This document shows positions 51,301 through 60,586 of a stretch of 64,000 nucleotides of DNA, piece after piece (position 1 is the stretch's first letter; each line of letters opens with the position of its first letter). Location of the stretch: positions 30,043,763 through 30,107,762 of the forward strand of contig CM057154.1 of NCBI GenBank assembly GCA_029962745.1, read 5' to 3'. The position numbers were made by a program, and so were the translations under genes. Under the pieces are notes generated by a model, which saw only the letters and a program-made list of their open reading frames with translations, did not search any database and had not been told where the DNA came from. The stretch comes from Echinometra lucunter. Lineage: Eukaryota; Echinodermata; Echinoidea; Camarodonta; Echinometridae.

Positions 51301-52917
51301 AATTCCAGTGTAATATATGGATATTATTACACAATGTATGGACTCAAGACTACACTGATACTCAAATCTACACAGCGTTGTGTACTACACTGCCTACAAA
51401 TATGTGTACATTCAATGATACAGTTTAAAATAGGCAAAGCATTACCAAACCTAAGTAAGGTTAGTAAAATTTACTTGGTTCACAACAATCAACAATCAAT
51501 GAACACAACTGAAATGCATTCTTTCAGAGAGATCAAACGATTCAAGTCAGAGAGTTCAAGTTCACCTTGATATTTGATAACATCAAACTGTGTCATCCTT
51601 TGTTTGCAATGTTCACTGCTTCACTAATCAGCTACTGAACCACTGCGACATCGACATCGACGAACTCGCTAACGCTACTCTACGCTTCACGCTAACATAC
51701 AATGCGATTCCGCTACCGCGATCGCGAACACCGCTCAGCTCACATCGCGACGTCGACAGCACGCAGACTATACACGGAGCTCGAGGTCCCCTCACTGTAC
51801 ATCAACCAACATGAAACAATGCACAATGTCAATTGGGCTCAGCTTGGCGAACTCAAACTCGAAGTGGAAACAGTCCAAAACGAACATCATTCGGCGACTT
51901 CCAAAAGCATGGATAGGCCTACTCCTGACACCATGTTTCTCTCTTCCTCACGCACCTATTCATCTCTCTGATCGACGTGCATAAGGCCTTAAGAGACTCA
52001 ATCACTGAATGGTTACGACGTTCATACCTTAGTTAGTGGCCATGCTTTATTACAGAACAACCAACTACAGGTGGCGCTCTTGCACCTGTAACAATTACTC
52101 AACAGGTTAATATTCATCTTGGAATGTCCTGTCTCATTCAGACCTATATGTATAGCAGTAATGTGTAAATTCATGTCTATGTAGATTTATGTTGTAATTT
52201 CTAAGCTAGATTTGTAGCTTACTTGTCTTGCGCTCATTACTTATGTTCTCGATCTGTCTCTGCTCTTTATCTAAAGCCCACCACACACTATACAATCTAA
52301 TTTTCGAACAAATGGCATTTTGCATTAAATATGACAGTTTAAACAAGCAGTTATTATTTTGAAGTTCAGAATAATGATAGGAATACTAAAATCAAAATTT
52401 TAGTTAAGAGCGAGCCTTGTGGTCGGAATAAATTGCCAAATCGGCTTCGAATCATAGCAAGATTGCTATGACGTCACTACGATTCAAAATTGAGTGTGCA
52501 TTTATTCCTACACTACAGCGAGGCTCGCAATAGCCCGGAATTTCAATTTTAGTATTCATACGACTATTCTGAACTTTGATCATTAAGATTTTACATATTT
52601 GAATGTTCATATCAAATGCCATAAAAAAATTTTCCAAAATCGGATCGAAGACAGGTCGTATAGAGTGTGGTGGGCTTAAGACCTTCTCAAATTAAACTGT
52701 AGAAAAGTTGTATGGGGTTTCTGTTCTTCCAAAAGGTAGCAAGTCTTGGTTTTTGTGGATAGTACTTCAGGATGTTCAATATCTTTATCATTGCCTCATA
52801 GCCTCTATCAGTGTGCCTTTTGCTAAAATTGTGTTATTTTGTATTCTGTTTCCTCTGTATTTGCAGGAAGATGCCCTCCTAACAACTGGCCAGGCTCCAT
52901 TGACTGTAGGCTCGTAG
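33615..52917 (+). CDS. Large protein with degenerate TBC (RabGAP-like) region and C2-like module
   Basis: Twenty coding exons: 33615-33869, 35235-35473, 35721-36095, 36519-36642, 37040-37214, 37646-37830, 38252-38407, 38957-39121, 39663-39790, 42223-42609, 43152-43329, 43846-44082, 45133-45270, 45802-45958, 46479-46733, 47135-47304, 47449-47688, 48020-48175, 48749-48952 and 52867-52917; 3975 nt, 1324 residues, all phases consistent. Residues about 240-600 resemble a TBC fold: [20 protein letters not shown] matches the entry helix and [20 protein letters not shown] the exit helices. I do not see the IxxDxxR arginine finger or YxQ glutamine finger, so GAP activity is doubtful. Residues about 605-730 are proline-rich with an 18-nt coding repeat. 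Residues about 770-914 ([20 protein letters not shown], then [18 protein letters not shown]) look like a C2-type beta-sandwich, followed by about 400 residues of unassigned globular sequence. I do not recognise a named orthologue; a role in vesicle or ciliary trafficking would be a guess from the TBC fold. An alternative end is described at 40176-40494. Confidence 0.85.
34168..35181 (-). repeat. Composite element with TATGCCTCCG ends (copy 2)
   Basis: Same family as 1725-2580 in the opposite orientation: it starts TTTATGCCTCCGCCCACC and ends GGCGGAGGCATA. Internal units of about 140-160 bp carry GATTAGATTTTGGGGTCTCA, CAAGGTCAAAGGTC and CGCGATAACTTAAGAAC. The left part has the CGTCCGTCCGTCC motif. 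It lies in intron 1 of the TBC-like gene and carries a nested insertion at 34330-34487. Confidence 0.8.
34330..34487. mobile_element. GGGCCC-ended foldback nested in the composite element
   Basis: It begins GGCCCCGTAACACAAAGATT and ends TTTGTGTTATGGGGCCC; TTTGCAATCAATCGCAAAG pairs with the right-hand TTTGCAATTGATCGCAAA. It interrupts a host unit that elsewhere reads AATGATCTGATTAGATTTTG (for example near 34628), so it inserted after the composite element. Confidence 0.8.
37274..37335. repeat. (GAT)n microsatellite
   Basis: A near-pure GAT run with looser GAT/GAA units to about 37515. It lies in intron 5 of the TBC-like gene; the Asp-rich and Met-rich open frames across it are by-products. 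Confidence 0.9.
38755..38892. repeat. (GATT)n degenerate microsatellite
   Basis: Imperfect TGATTGAT tetranucleotide repeats in intron 7 of the TBC-like gene. Confidence 0.8.
39265..39422. repeat. (CT)n followed by (CTAT)n microsatellites
   Basis: A long CT run to about 39319 is followed by a clean CTAT run at about 39363-39421. Both lie in intron 8 of the TBC-like gene. Confidence 0.9.
40176..40494 (+). CDS. Alternative terminal exon of the TBC-like gene
   Basis: After TTCAAAATAG the exon joins the exon ending at 39790 in phase (AA plus T gives Asn) and encodes about 106 residues, starting [18 protein letters not shown] and continuing proline-rich ([20 protein letters not shown]), to a TAA at 40492-40494. 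It has no good donor in the phase needed to join 42223, whereas 39790 joins 42223 directly in phase. It is therefore best read as an alternative last exon giving a 706-residue form with the TBC-like region but without the C2-like part. AATAAA signals follow at about 41337 and 41395. Confidence 0.55.
41468..41518. repeat. Poly-C plus poly-A tract
   Basis: About 14 C then more than 30 A in a row, in an intron of the TBC-like gene. The A run could be a retroposon tail, but no body is recognised upstream. Confidence 0.7.
42383..42436 (+). repeat. 18-bp coding tandem repeat, three units
   Basis: Three units of TCCATAGCTCCTCCTACT type (first unit with CCGCCC) encode [18 protein letters not shown] inside the proline-rich linker of the TBC-like protein. 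Confidence 0.9.
44186..44470 (+). pseudogene. Decayed transposon-type ORF with a SAP-like motif
   Basis: An ATG at 44186 opens [15 protein letters not shown], after which the frame must shift to continue [19 protein letters not shown], a motif like the SAP helix-turn-helix start of many transposon-encoded proteins, then [12 protein letters not shown], a stop, and [18 protein letters not shown]. One frameshift and at least two stops are visible. It lies in intron 13 of the TBC-like gene. Which transposon it came from is not known. Confidence 0.5.
46036..46221. repeat. (CT)n microsatellites
   Basis: Several CT runs, the longest about 46157-46221, in intron 15 of the TBC-like gene. Confidence 0.9.
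48303..48342. repeat. (AT)n microsatellite
   Basis: A clean AT run in intron 19 of the TBC-like gene. Confidence 0.95.
49201..50435 (-). pseudogene. Retrotransposon pol fragment: protease and reverse transcriptase
   Basis: An open frame from about 50435 to a stop at 49201, without an ATG of its own at the true start. It begins with a retropepsin-like part ([11 protein letters not shown]; the usual DTG/DSG is DCG), then a reverse transcriptase with [35 protein letters not shown], the [17 protein letters not shown] palm segment and the [11 protein letters not shown] active-site box. It ends in the connection ([13 protein letters not shown]) with a premature TGA. The next few codons (CEPLK) resume in another frame, so a small indel broke the frame just before the truncation. 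It cannot encode a full pol. Confidence 0.85.
50400..51272 (-). CDS. Retrotransposon Gag-like protein
   Basis: A 290-codon intact frame. The N-terminal two thirds is a capsid-like helical region ([53 protein letters not shown]). Residues about 213-250 hold two CCHC-type knuckles: [15 protein letters not shown] and [14 protein letters not shown], the second being a canonical C-x2-C-x4-H-x4-C. The tail is basic. Pol follows in the -1 frame relative to gag, overlapping it by about 45 nt. Either ATG at the start (MLSMATSN) could be used. Confidence 0.8.
   Translation of the reverse strand: MLSMATSNVPLPPPLHVTGDLRSNWMKFKQLWDSYEIITGLNEKSGELRVATFITCIGIDALDIHNNLPYESEEDKKDMGKVLTLWGEYCTGKTNVIYERYQFNNCVQGNDAFDVYVVKLKSLIKSCDYGSLTSDLLRDRIVCGVTDSGLRKKLLQESGLTLDRCIQICKAHDATQAQMQAMSNGSVAYVKPKGPRGERKDMSRSLVKDCKFCGQSHARQKEKCPAFGKTCKKCGKKNHFQKKCTAGQEKSRFQKKTERQVKAVNVDSEDEIMMVNEESQYKRKLLQNSY
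51934..52104 (-). repeat. 5' LTR of the Ty3/gypsy element
   Basis: On the minus strand it starts TGTTGAGTAATTGTTACAGG, carries AATAAA (in TCTGTAATAAAGCATGG) and ends GAGAGAAACA, giving TG...CA ends over 171 bp. It is directly followed by TGGTGTCAGGAGT, which is complementary to a leucine-tRNA-type 3' end (TGACACCA). Only one LTR is seen, so the limits rest on these signals. Confidence 0.6.
52274..52677. mobile_element. Inverted-repeat element with AAGCCCACCACAC ends
   Basis: The left end AAGCCCACCACACACTATAC pairs with the right end GTATAGAGTGTGGTGGGCTT. Internal ATGGCATTTTGCATTAAATA and the right-hand TTTGATATGGCA-type segment, and GAGCGAGCCTTGTGG against CAGCGAGGCTCGCAA, are also inverted. 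About 404 bp, in the last intron of the TBC-like gene just beyond the LTR. Confidence 0.75.
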
Positions 52918-53049
52918 GGCCCAGGGATGTCTTAAATATATCTCTGCACAATGCACTATTTAAAGAACTCAGGATAAGTGTGTGATAGCAGGAGCAAAGT
53001 TAGTATATGTGTAGATGAAAAAACATTTATATTGAAATATTTGCACGAT

Positions 53050-53612
53050 TTAGAGGGAAAGTCCTCCCCAGAAGTTTCACTGTTTCAATAAAAGGAGATG
53101 AATTTGAACAGCATTTTGAAAAAGAAAGCAAAAGTGGTCAAAGAATAAGAAAATTACACTCATTTACATTTTTTAGTAAATTACTCTCAGCTCTGCAAAT
53201 TGGCAACACTGATGACATCATATACGAGCAGCTCTCCATTCACTTTGTACATGAAATTTTACATTTTCTCAATTTTCTTGGAAGTTACACATTTTCTTAC
53301 CCTAGTGAAAGTATGTTATGTAAAAAGTAATTCTTCTGAACATAGATTGACTATGGGGGTTAGAAAATGTGAAAATTCTAAGAAAATTGAGAAAATGTGA
53401 AATTTCATGTACAAAGTGAATGGAGAGCTGCTCACATATGACGTCATCAGTGTTGCCAATTTGCAGAGCCGAGGGTAATTTACTAGAAAATGTAAATGAG
53501 TGTAATTTTTTTATTCTTTGACCAATTTTGCTCATTTATGTTTTAAAATGCTGTTCAAATTTAACTCCTTTTATTGAAACAGTGAAACTTCTGGGGTGGA
53601 CTTTGCCTTTAA
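53050..53612. mobile_element. Palindromic TTAA-flanked element (family A, copy 3)
   Basis: The left end TTAGAGGGAAAGTCCTCCCC has one change in the TTAA; the right end GGGGTGGACTTTGCCTTTAA is intact. Both arms carry the AGAAGTTTCACTG / CAGTGAAACTTCT and TGCAAATTGGCAACACTGA segments. 563 bp, starting 133 bp after the stop of the TBC-like gene, so probably inside its 3' UTR. Confidence 0.85.
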
Positions 53613-53720
53613 ATGGGCGATAAATCTCTTTCAAGCTGTATTCTATTTCAAAGTGTGCTTCACAATTCTTAGAATATTGTTCTTCTTACACAGTGAATTA
53701 AATTTATGTTGATATGACTT

Positions 53721-54139
53721 TAACCCATTCGTGACAGGAATTATTCAAAGCCTAATTTGATCAGCTTTTATTCTTCAAATTGGCAGCACCAAAATTTTTC
53801 TTTTATTACTACATTTTTAAAATAAAAAGTCATGTATCTGAAATAAATACAAATTGGCAAAAAGTATGAAGAGAATTCAAAAAGTTGCCAATTTGCAGGG
53901 GGAAAAAATGGTGATTTTAAACTTTCCATTGAATTGCCAATTTAAGGATTTTAATGCTTATTTTCATTTAAAAATTTTTCAACTTCGAACGGAAAATATT
54001 GACGCAACCAAAATGGGCACAATTTGTGTAGAAATTTTTGCTCTTTCTACTCATGTATTTGGAATGATTTCTAGGGCTCTGCATCAAAAGTTATAAGGCC
54101 AAACCACATAATGTGGACCTTCTGTCATGAATGGGTTAA
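53721..54139. mobile_element. TTAA-flanked MITE (family C, copy 3)
   Basis: Ends TTAACCCATTCGTGACAG and CTGTCATGAATGGGTTAA; the interior has CTTCAAATTGGCA and GAATTGCCAATTTAAGG. TTAA plus CCC/GGG termini fit piggyBac-type mobility. 419 bp, non-coding, 109 bp beyond family A copy 3. Confidence 0.75.
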
Positions 54140-55149
54140 TGGAATGTCATGGGGAATTTGTAAGCAGTGTTTTTACCCAGCCACTGATGAAATCAAGAAG
54201 TTTCACTGAATTCTTGGAAAATCAAGCCCCCTATTCAATGTAAATGAGATAATTGTCTTTTTTTTTTCCTTTGTTAAATTGTGTTTTATATATCAAATTT
54301 TGAACCAAGTGTATATCATTACCAAACAGTGTAACTGAACGGGATTGTAAAACATGCCATCGTGAAAGAACTATAGGTAGTTAAGTAGGAAAATGAAAGA
54401 AAATGCAACAGACAGATACTGAGAATACCAGTAGATTTCTCTATTTTGTTCTGCATTTAGATTACCTTGAATTAAATGCCAAATTATTCTGTATGTATTC
54501 GATATGTAGAGTACAAGAAGAGTACTCTTTTTAGGCCAAATATAGCAATGTCTGTGTCTTTGTACTGATTTATTGTAGACATTGTTATGTGTGTTTGCTG
54601 TATCAGAGTTTGTTTCCTGGGAGAAGAGTTTGTTTCTTGTATATTCCAGATCATGTGCATTGTACTTTCTTTTGTAAGTGTACCAATCACCAGGAGACAT
54701 TTTGTTCTGTATGTTCGGGATCCATTATTACCCTGCTATATATTCAAAATATGAGCTTTTTAGTATTTTTCCTATTTAAGAGATATTGCAAATTCAAATG
54801 TATTCTTAATTAACATCAAAGTGACTAGTGAGGTAGATTAGCCAGCGTACAAGCACGGGCGAGCATGAAGTACCGGTATGTCACTTACTGAATTAAACAG
54901 CCATTCTATTCTTTAAACCCCTAATTGTGTGCAAGTCATTGGTATACAACATATAGGAGAGCAACTCGTCTAAAAGAATTCTTATATCTGAATGTAGATA
55001 TGTAAATATATGAATCATATTTCTAATATAAGATGAAGCTTTTCTGTAATAAAATTTTTAATTACATGCTTTACTACATTCATGGAATTTATGTTTGTGA
55101 TATGTACATTTGCATTTGTTGTACGTCTGTGTAAAACATGTTACCTTAG

Positions 55150-55500
55150 CAATAAATGAAAAATCAAGTGAGAAAGAGACATCGACAGGGCAAGAGAAAT
55201 GCATTTAGAAAAAGGAAGAGAGACACGACACAATGAGAGAGTGAGAGAGAGAAATAGGTGGAGGAAGAGGAACAGAGAGAGAAAGAACAAGAGAGAGGGC
55301 CTAGCATAGGGAGAAATGGGTGGAGAAAGGGGAACGGAAGGGACACAAATATTTGGAGGAAGAGTAAAAAGGAAGAGAGAGAGATAGATAAGTGGAGGAA
55401 GGAAGAGGAACAGGGAGAGAGAACAAGAGAAATGGAGAGAAATAGATGGAGGAAGAGCCAAAGTATACACCACCAACTCAAAAACAGAGAAAGAGAGGCA
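55150..55500. repeat. GA-rich simple sequence
   Basis: Purine-rich imperfect GAGAGA/GAGGAA units on the plus strand; the open frames on both strands are low-complexity by-products. Confidence 0.8.
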
Positions 55501-55710
55501 TATAATACTCAGTGACAGCTTAAACTTCTTTTATTCATTAGATCATGATACACGAAAAAGTTCTCACATTGTATGAAAATGCATCGTAGATATAGAGGAA
55601 GAGGGTTGAAAACCTGGTACCGTATTAGGCCGGTGGCCCTTCTAGTGCTTCAACAATAATGTAGCACCTATCCTGGATATGAGGATTTGGGCTAATGGTA
55701 GATGTCCTGT

Positions 55711-55895
55711 GGCCCGTTGCATAAAACTTACTATAATAGTAACTTTGCTATTATAGTAACTCTTCATGGAATACTGAATTTCTATTGGCTGTTGAGCATG
55801 GCATGTTGCTCAACAGCCAATCAAAATCAAGTATTCATGAAGAGTGACTATAATAGCAAAGTTACTATTATAGTAAGTTTTATGCAACGGGCCCC
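55711..55895. mobile_element. Near-perfect hairpin element
   Basis: GGCCCGTTGCATAAAACTTA at the left pairs with TAAGTTTTATGCAACGGGCC at the right, and the pairing continues through CTATAATAGTAACTTTG and the CCAATCA/TGATTGG-like segment almost to the centre. The stem is about 80 bp with very few mismatches, which suggests a recent copy. Confidence 0.85.
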
Positions 55896-57936
55896 AAAAC
55901 TTTTCAATCTTTTTGCCCATGCACATTTTATTTTCCTGCTTTTAACATTTTACAAGCAAATTTAGTTATCAACATCACTCTTAGCTGTTCCACTGCAGTC
56001 AAATCTTAAAACACTTAAACCTACACACTTAGGAGTTGACTTATGGGGCCAGCTAAATTTCACCAATAATAATAACAGTAAAATTCATCTATGCAGAAAA
56101 GGTAATGCAACCAAGAAAAAATGTTTCTAAGCATAAAATTGGTGAGGAACAGAGATAAAACTTCCTCTATATAGACCAATGTTATTGTTATTATCAATAG
56201 CATGTGACTAGTCTTTACCCTGACCATGTTTTTACATAATTGCCAAAATATTGTAACAAAGACAACTGCATATTCAGAAAGTGAGAGTCGAGGGAAAATG
56301 AAGAAACAAAATGTGCATGGGGACACACCTGCCAAACATTTGTCTGGACTACCCTTTTGAATACTTGATCTCCAAAAGAACTGCACAAAGTCCCAACCCG
56401 TCAGCCTCTATTCCACGATTCTCAGTTACAAATGTTAGAGTTCAACTTTCAACCAAAGTTGTATTTCAATCAATGTGATGGCATCATGAATATGTTGACA
56501 TCTCTGATGTCATCGATCTATACATATTTACAAACATGTACATGTAAACAGAATGATATGAAATATATCATTGTACAAGTCATCTTGTTTCCTTTTCTTG
56601 GAAAAGGTAAGCTACATGTATTATAAAGATAGACCGGGGGCCCCATCTTATAAACAATTGCAGTCAATCTGCATCTTGATGATATCAATCACAAACTCCG
56701 AATCAAAGTTAAAAGAGATTGTAAGTTTGGGATTGATTATAGGACTTGTGACTGAACTAGATCAACTGCAGCATCATAAAATAGGGCCATAGAGTATTTT
56801 GTTTGTTGTTTTTTGAAGTATGTGTACATGTATTTCTATAAATGTGCTATGAAAATGCAGAATAGACACTATCCAAAGAAGATCAAAAAGGATTTTCTTC
56901 TCTTGTCTAGAGCAAGACATTGCAATTTTCAATGATTGATCCATTGAGTATACTTTCTCTTTCAATCATGCATCAGATAGCTGGAACCGGGCCCCTAAAG
57001 CTCTGCCATTTTGTCCAGATCCATTAGAAGGCCGACCTACAAACCCATCAATATTCATGATCAAAAATGAATAGTTCGTTTTGTAAGATGATTCCAAGGA
57101 GTAGCGTGTTTTTGTGCATGTTTTAAAACATCACGCCCATCAGCTAAAAACATGCGCAACAATGCGCAACAGATGCGCATTAAATCAAAGTGTCACAGTA
57201 AAATTGATACGCACAATAGATATGAATAATGCAACAGTGTTATCAATATCATGGCGATAACGGGTGCTTATCGGCCCCTTCAAATGATCCGAAAGAGGCG
57301 GGGCGTAATGCCTATCGCCTAATGATATCCGCGCATGCTGCTTTTCATCTAGTAAATTTATTATATGTCTATGGCTAGAACCTCTGTTGCCTTTGGACCC
57401 TTTCAGTTGGTTAGATAAAGTTACAGTACAATCTCCAAGAGAAAACTGAACTAGTAAGGGTTCGTTTAGTTCAACCTTCCCAATTTAGCTGGGTGTTTTT
57501 TTCAGCTTCTATGTATATTCGTTAATTCAGTTTTCATCACAGTCTGAAATTCAAATCAGAAAATTTAAAAGCTGGAATTAGTAGTACATTACTAGAAATC
57601 ATTAAATTAGAATTTTATTAGCTCCAATAGAATAATTCTTTTACAAGATGTAATTTCTATTTGTTTCCACTGAAAAAGAAAAATCCTCATCACTTTCATA
57701 ATTTATATTTTGATCAGAATTCAGTTCATGAGAACTTGCTGTTAAGATAAAAATCTTCACTCCTGAACTCTAATCATTAAAATCATATACTGATATCACG
57801 TTTGAGCATAAGTGTCTTGGCAAACCCCATCTTCATTTAAATTGATTCCATTTGTGTTTCCCTTTGTTCATTTAAACAATACCCCCCTTTCCCCCCCCCC
57901 AAACAAAAATAAATAATAATAATAATAATAATAATA

Positions 57937-58107
57937 AAGGCGAACCTCATCATAACAAACTCATCTGGACCAACTACCTCTTTATACTAAACCTTGTTAT
58001 ATCAGGGCCAAAGAACAGTGAAATACAAAGAAGTGGGACTGGCAAAATCACCTTGATATAACGAGAGTATGTTATAACAGTGTTTTTTATAATGAGGTTC
58101 CACTGTA
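57937..58107. repeat. Inverted-repeat MITE-like element (copy 2)
   Basis: Ends GGCGAACCTCATCATAACA and TTATAATGAGGTTCCACTGTA; interior CTTGTTATATCAGGGCC and AGAAGTGGGACTGGCAAAAT match the copy at 1352-1532. Confidence 0.65.
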
Positions 58108-60388
58108 ATATGATAATAAATAAATACATAAAAATAAGCACATTTTTTAAGAAAATAAAAAAGAAGAAAAATAAACAAATAATACTAACAATAATAATGC
58201 TGGCCTTAAACACAGACTTGGCACATTTTTTCATAAACAGATCAATAAAATTCAGAACTTGATGTCAACCTCATACTGTATACATAATGATCAACTTCAT
58301 CACAATAATCCATTTTAAATGTATATATACTGTGACTCTGTTGAGAGCCTGAATAAGTATTAACTCTGTACCATATGATACAGAGAGAAAAGCCTTCAGA
58401 CTGTCTGCTGACAATATGTGAAAAATTCTCCCAGGTTCACTTGAGTAGGCGATCTATTAAAAACAAGGAAATTTACATCTTATGAGTGATATTCACAGGA
58501 ATGTACAATCTAATTTTTAAGGCACATGATTATATGTCACGTTGATTGAACCTCTAAAAAAGGTCACATGCTACACAGTCATAATAACGCAGTATACGTG
58601 AACATCACCAGTTGACAATTAAAAGCACATTAAGTATGCAACATGCAAGGGCAGGAAAAAAAAAATGCTGCATACCTCATGTCTACTTTTGTCACAGTAC
58701 AGAATGTAGATTCTAAAACAGAATCTTATGAAATAGAAATACCGTAAGCATTAAAATCAAAATGGCAAAAACATTGGCACATGCAAAACCTGACTCTTTA
58801 GTCTCTTCTCGTTATCAATAAAAAATGACAGTCCATCGACACAAACTCAAGTATCTGTCATGGAATTTTATGGGTATGAATGTGGGAAAATGTCACATAA
58901 AATCACAGAAATTTTAATCTCCAATAATTTGTGTATGAAAGGCAATTTAAAAAGTGTACAATAAAAACTCTGGAAAGTTTCAATCTTAATTAAGTAGATT
59001 GAAAATATGGCTCACTTCACTGTCTAAATGGCAAAACAATTTTTTTCACAAAATCGCTACCGTTTTTGTTCATGTACTTCGGCATCATCTAGCCCAGTTG
59101 AAAAAAACACAACACTATAAAATTATATGGATTTCTGATATGCAAGCAATCATTTACCAACATGATAATATAAAGGGTAAGATACTAGAAAATTCATGGT
59201 AATGATAAATTTCAACCAGATTTGTCTTCATAATTACAAAAATCATGAACTACAAATCAGTAATTACATGGTAACAGGTGACCTAACTAATTTTCACCTC
59301 TTCCTCATCCAAAGACAGTATACAATTCCTCTTTTCAGGAAACAACAGCTCTTCAGAACTTTAACTAGACTGTACTGATCAAAACAATCTGACAATACTG
59401 ATGTCGGCTCCTTACGAATACTGTACATAGGCTCATAAAGAGAAATAATGAAGTTTATAGAAAACGTAGAATAATTGCCGCATTGACACAATGAGAAGCT
59501 CAACAGAAAAAAAAGTGTAAGGGGGAAAATGATGAAATAAGGCCTACATAAAGTTATCTGTACTCACAGAATATGTCAGTACACTAAGTCATCCATTCCC
59601 AAGTTGTTTTTATATATGCATATCTAGAGTGTAATTTTGTCAATAGCACTTATGATATCTCTCTACTGTTAAGTAATATCTAATGTTGATTGCAAACACT
59701 GTATGCTGGCATGAACTCTAAACATGAAGAGCAAACTATTTTGGTGATTGGTCTCCTCAACACTTTTCTACATAAAATAATAAAAGAATGACAAATCTTC
59801 CATAATGAGCAATAAAACTTCACAGACAGAGCACTATATGGAGAAAACTCCATGATAATTTCTAAAGTGAAACAATACCTATTTCAAAAAAGATCAGTTA
59901 CTTCAAATATTTGTTTTGTAAAGGTTTGCTTATCCAAAGTTTCTTCATAAATGACCATTCTCCTTTAAAAAATTCAACATTTTGGTCAATGTATCTTCAC
60001 TGAATAGTCAACCACTAATACAAAAAAAATGTGCATTCTGAGTTACAAACCTTTGAGAAAACAAACTTTTGGAATAATAAAACTGTAAATCGATAAAGTT
60101 CAAAAGATAAAGTGCTATACATATTCTAGAGCAGAATTGGTGAAACAATGAGGAATACCTATAAATGATATGAGGCTTGTTGGTTATCTTGTGGTCACCA
60201 TTACAATCCACAAGACTCCTTTTAACACAAAACTCCATCATCTCCTTTAGATGCCTTTAAAGGTATGGCATTCCATGTCATAATACAGTCATAATATTAT
60301 CAGTTATCCCTCACTTTCTGCACCTACACATGTCAGTAGGTGGGACTGTGAGAAACGTATTTTACAAGACTTGCAAGCTAGAGTTCAC

Positions 60389-60442
60389 CTAATACAATCC
60401 AAGATTCCTGGAACAAGTGGCTCCATAATGTCTTGATTCTGC
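60389..60442 (-). CDS. Second copy of the ARL6IP4 terminal exon
   Basis: Eighteen codons after an AG (GTTAGAG, minus strand) read AESRHYGATCSRNLGLY and stop (TAG). The copy upstream in the transcript (60643-60587) reads AATRHDGISYSRNLGLYR and stops. The nucleotide match CAGGAATCTTGGATTGTA is exact. Both start in the same phase after an AG, so either could follow the exon ending at 61250. The acceptor here has a poor pyrimidine tract, so it may be a decayed duplicate. Confidence 0.45.
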   Translation of the reverse strand, partial: AESRHYGATCSRNLGLY

Positions 60443-60586
60443 CTCTAACATACATGGCAATTTGCGTCTTCCACATAACAAACCTCTAATGAACCTTCCA
60501 AATATCGAAAGCTAATAATGTTCTGCAGCTGAGTTGGTGGGGTTATATGATGAATACATTACAGTGCTAGACTTCATAGCTAGCGA

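Larger units (their letters stand above)
49185..52104 (-). mobile_element. Truncated Ty3/gypsy LTR retrotransposon
   Basis: The element lies antisense in the last intron of the TBC-like gene. In its own direction: a 171-bp 5' LTR (52104-51934), a primer binding site at 51933 downwards, an untranslated leader, gag, then protease and reverse transcriptase. RNase H, integrase and the 3' LTR are absent: similarity stops at about 49185. I saw no second LTR copy in the intron. The layout resembles K02A2.6-type Ty3/gypsy elements. Confidence 0.85.
52918..60586. other. Non-coding interval between the TBC-like gene and ARL6IP4
   Basis: The two genes converge here, so both 3' UTRs lie in this 7.7 kb. 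No coding exon is supported. It holds the family A element 53050-53612, the family C element 53721-54139, GA-rich sequence 55150-55500, a hairpin element 55711-55895, a diverged GGGCCC-type element near 56635-56795, a patch of ATGCGCAAC short repeats near 57150-57185, the MITE copy 57937-58107 and an extra ARL6IP4 exon copy at 60389-60442. AATAAA signals for the upstream gene occur near 55050 and 55151. Confidence 0.5.

Noticed and set aside
55141..55515. Open frames of 85-111 residues on both strands
   Set aside because: Low-complexity GA/CT sequence read in several frames.
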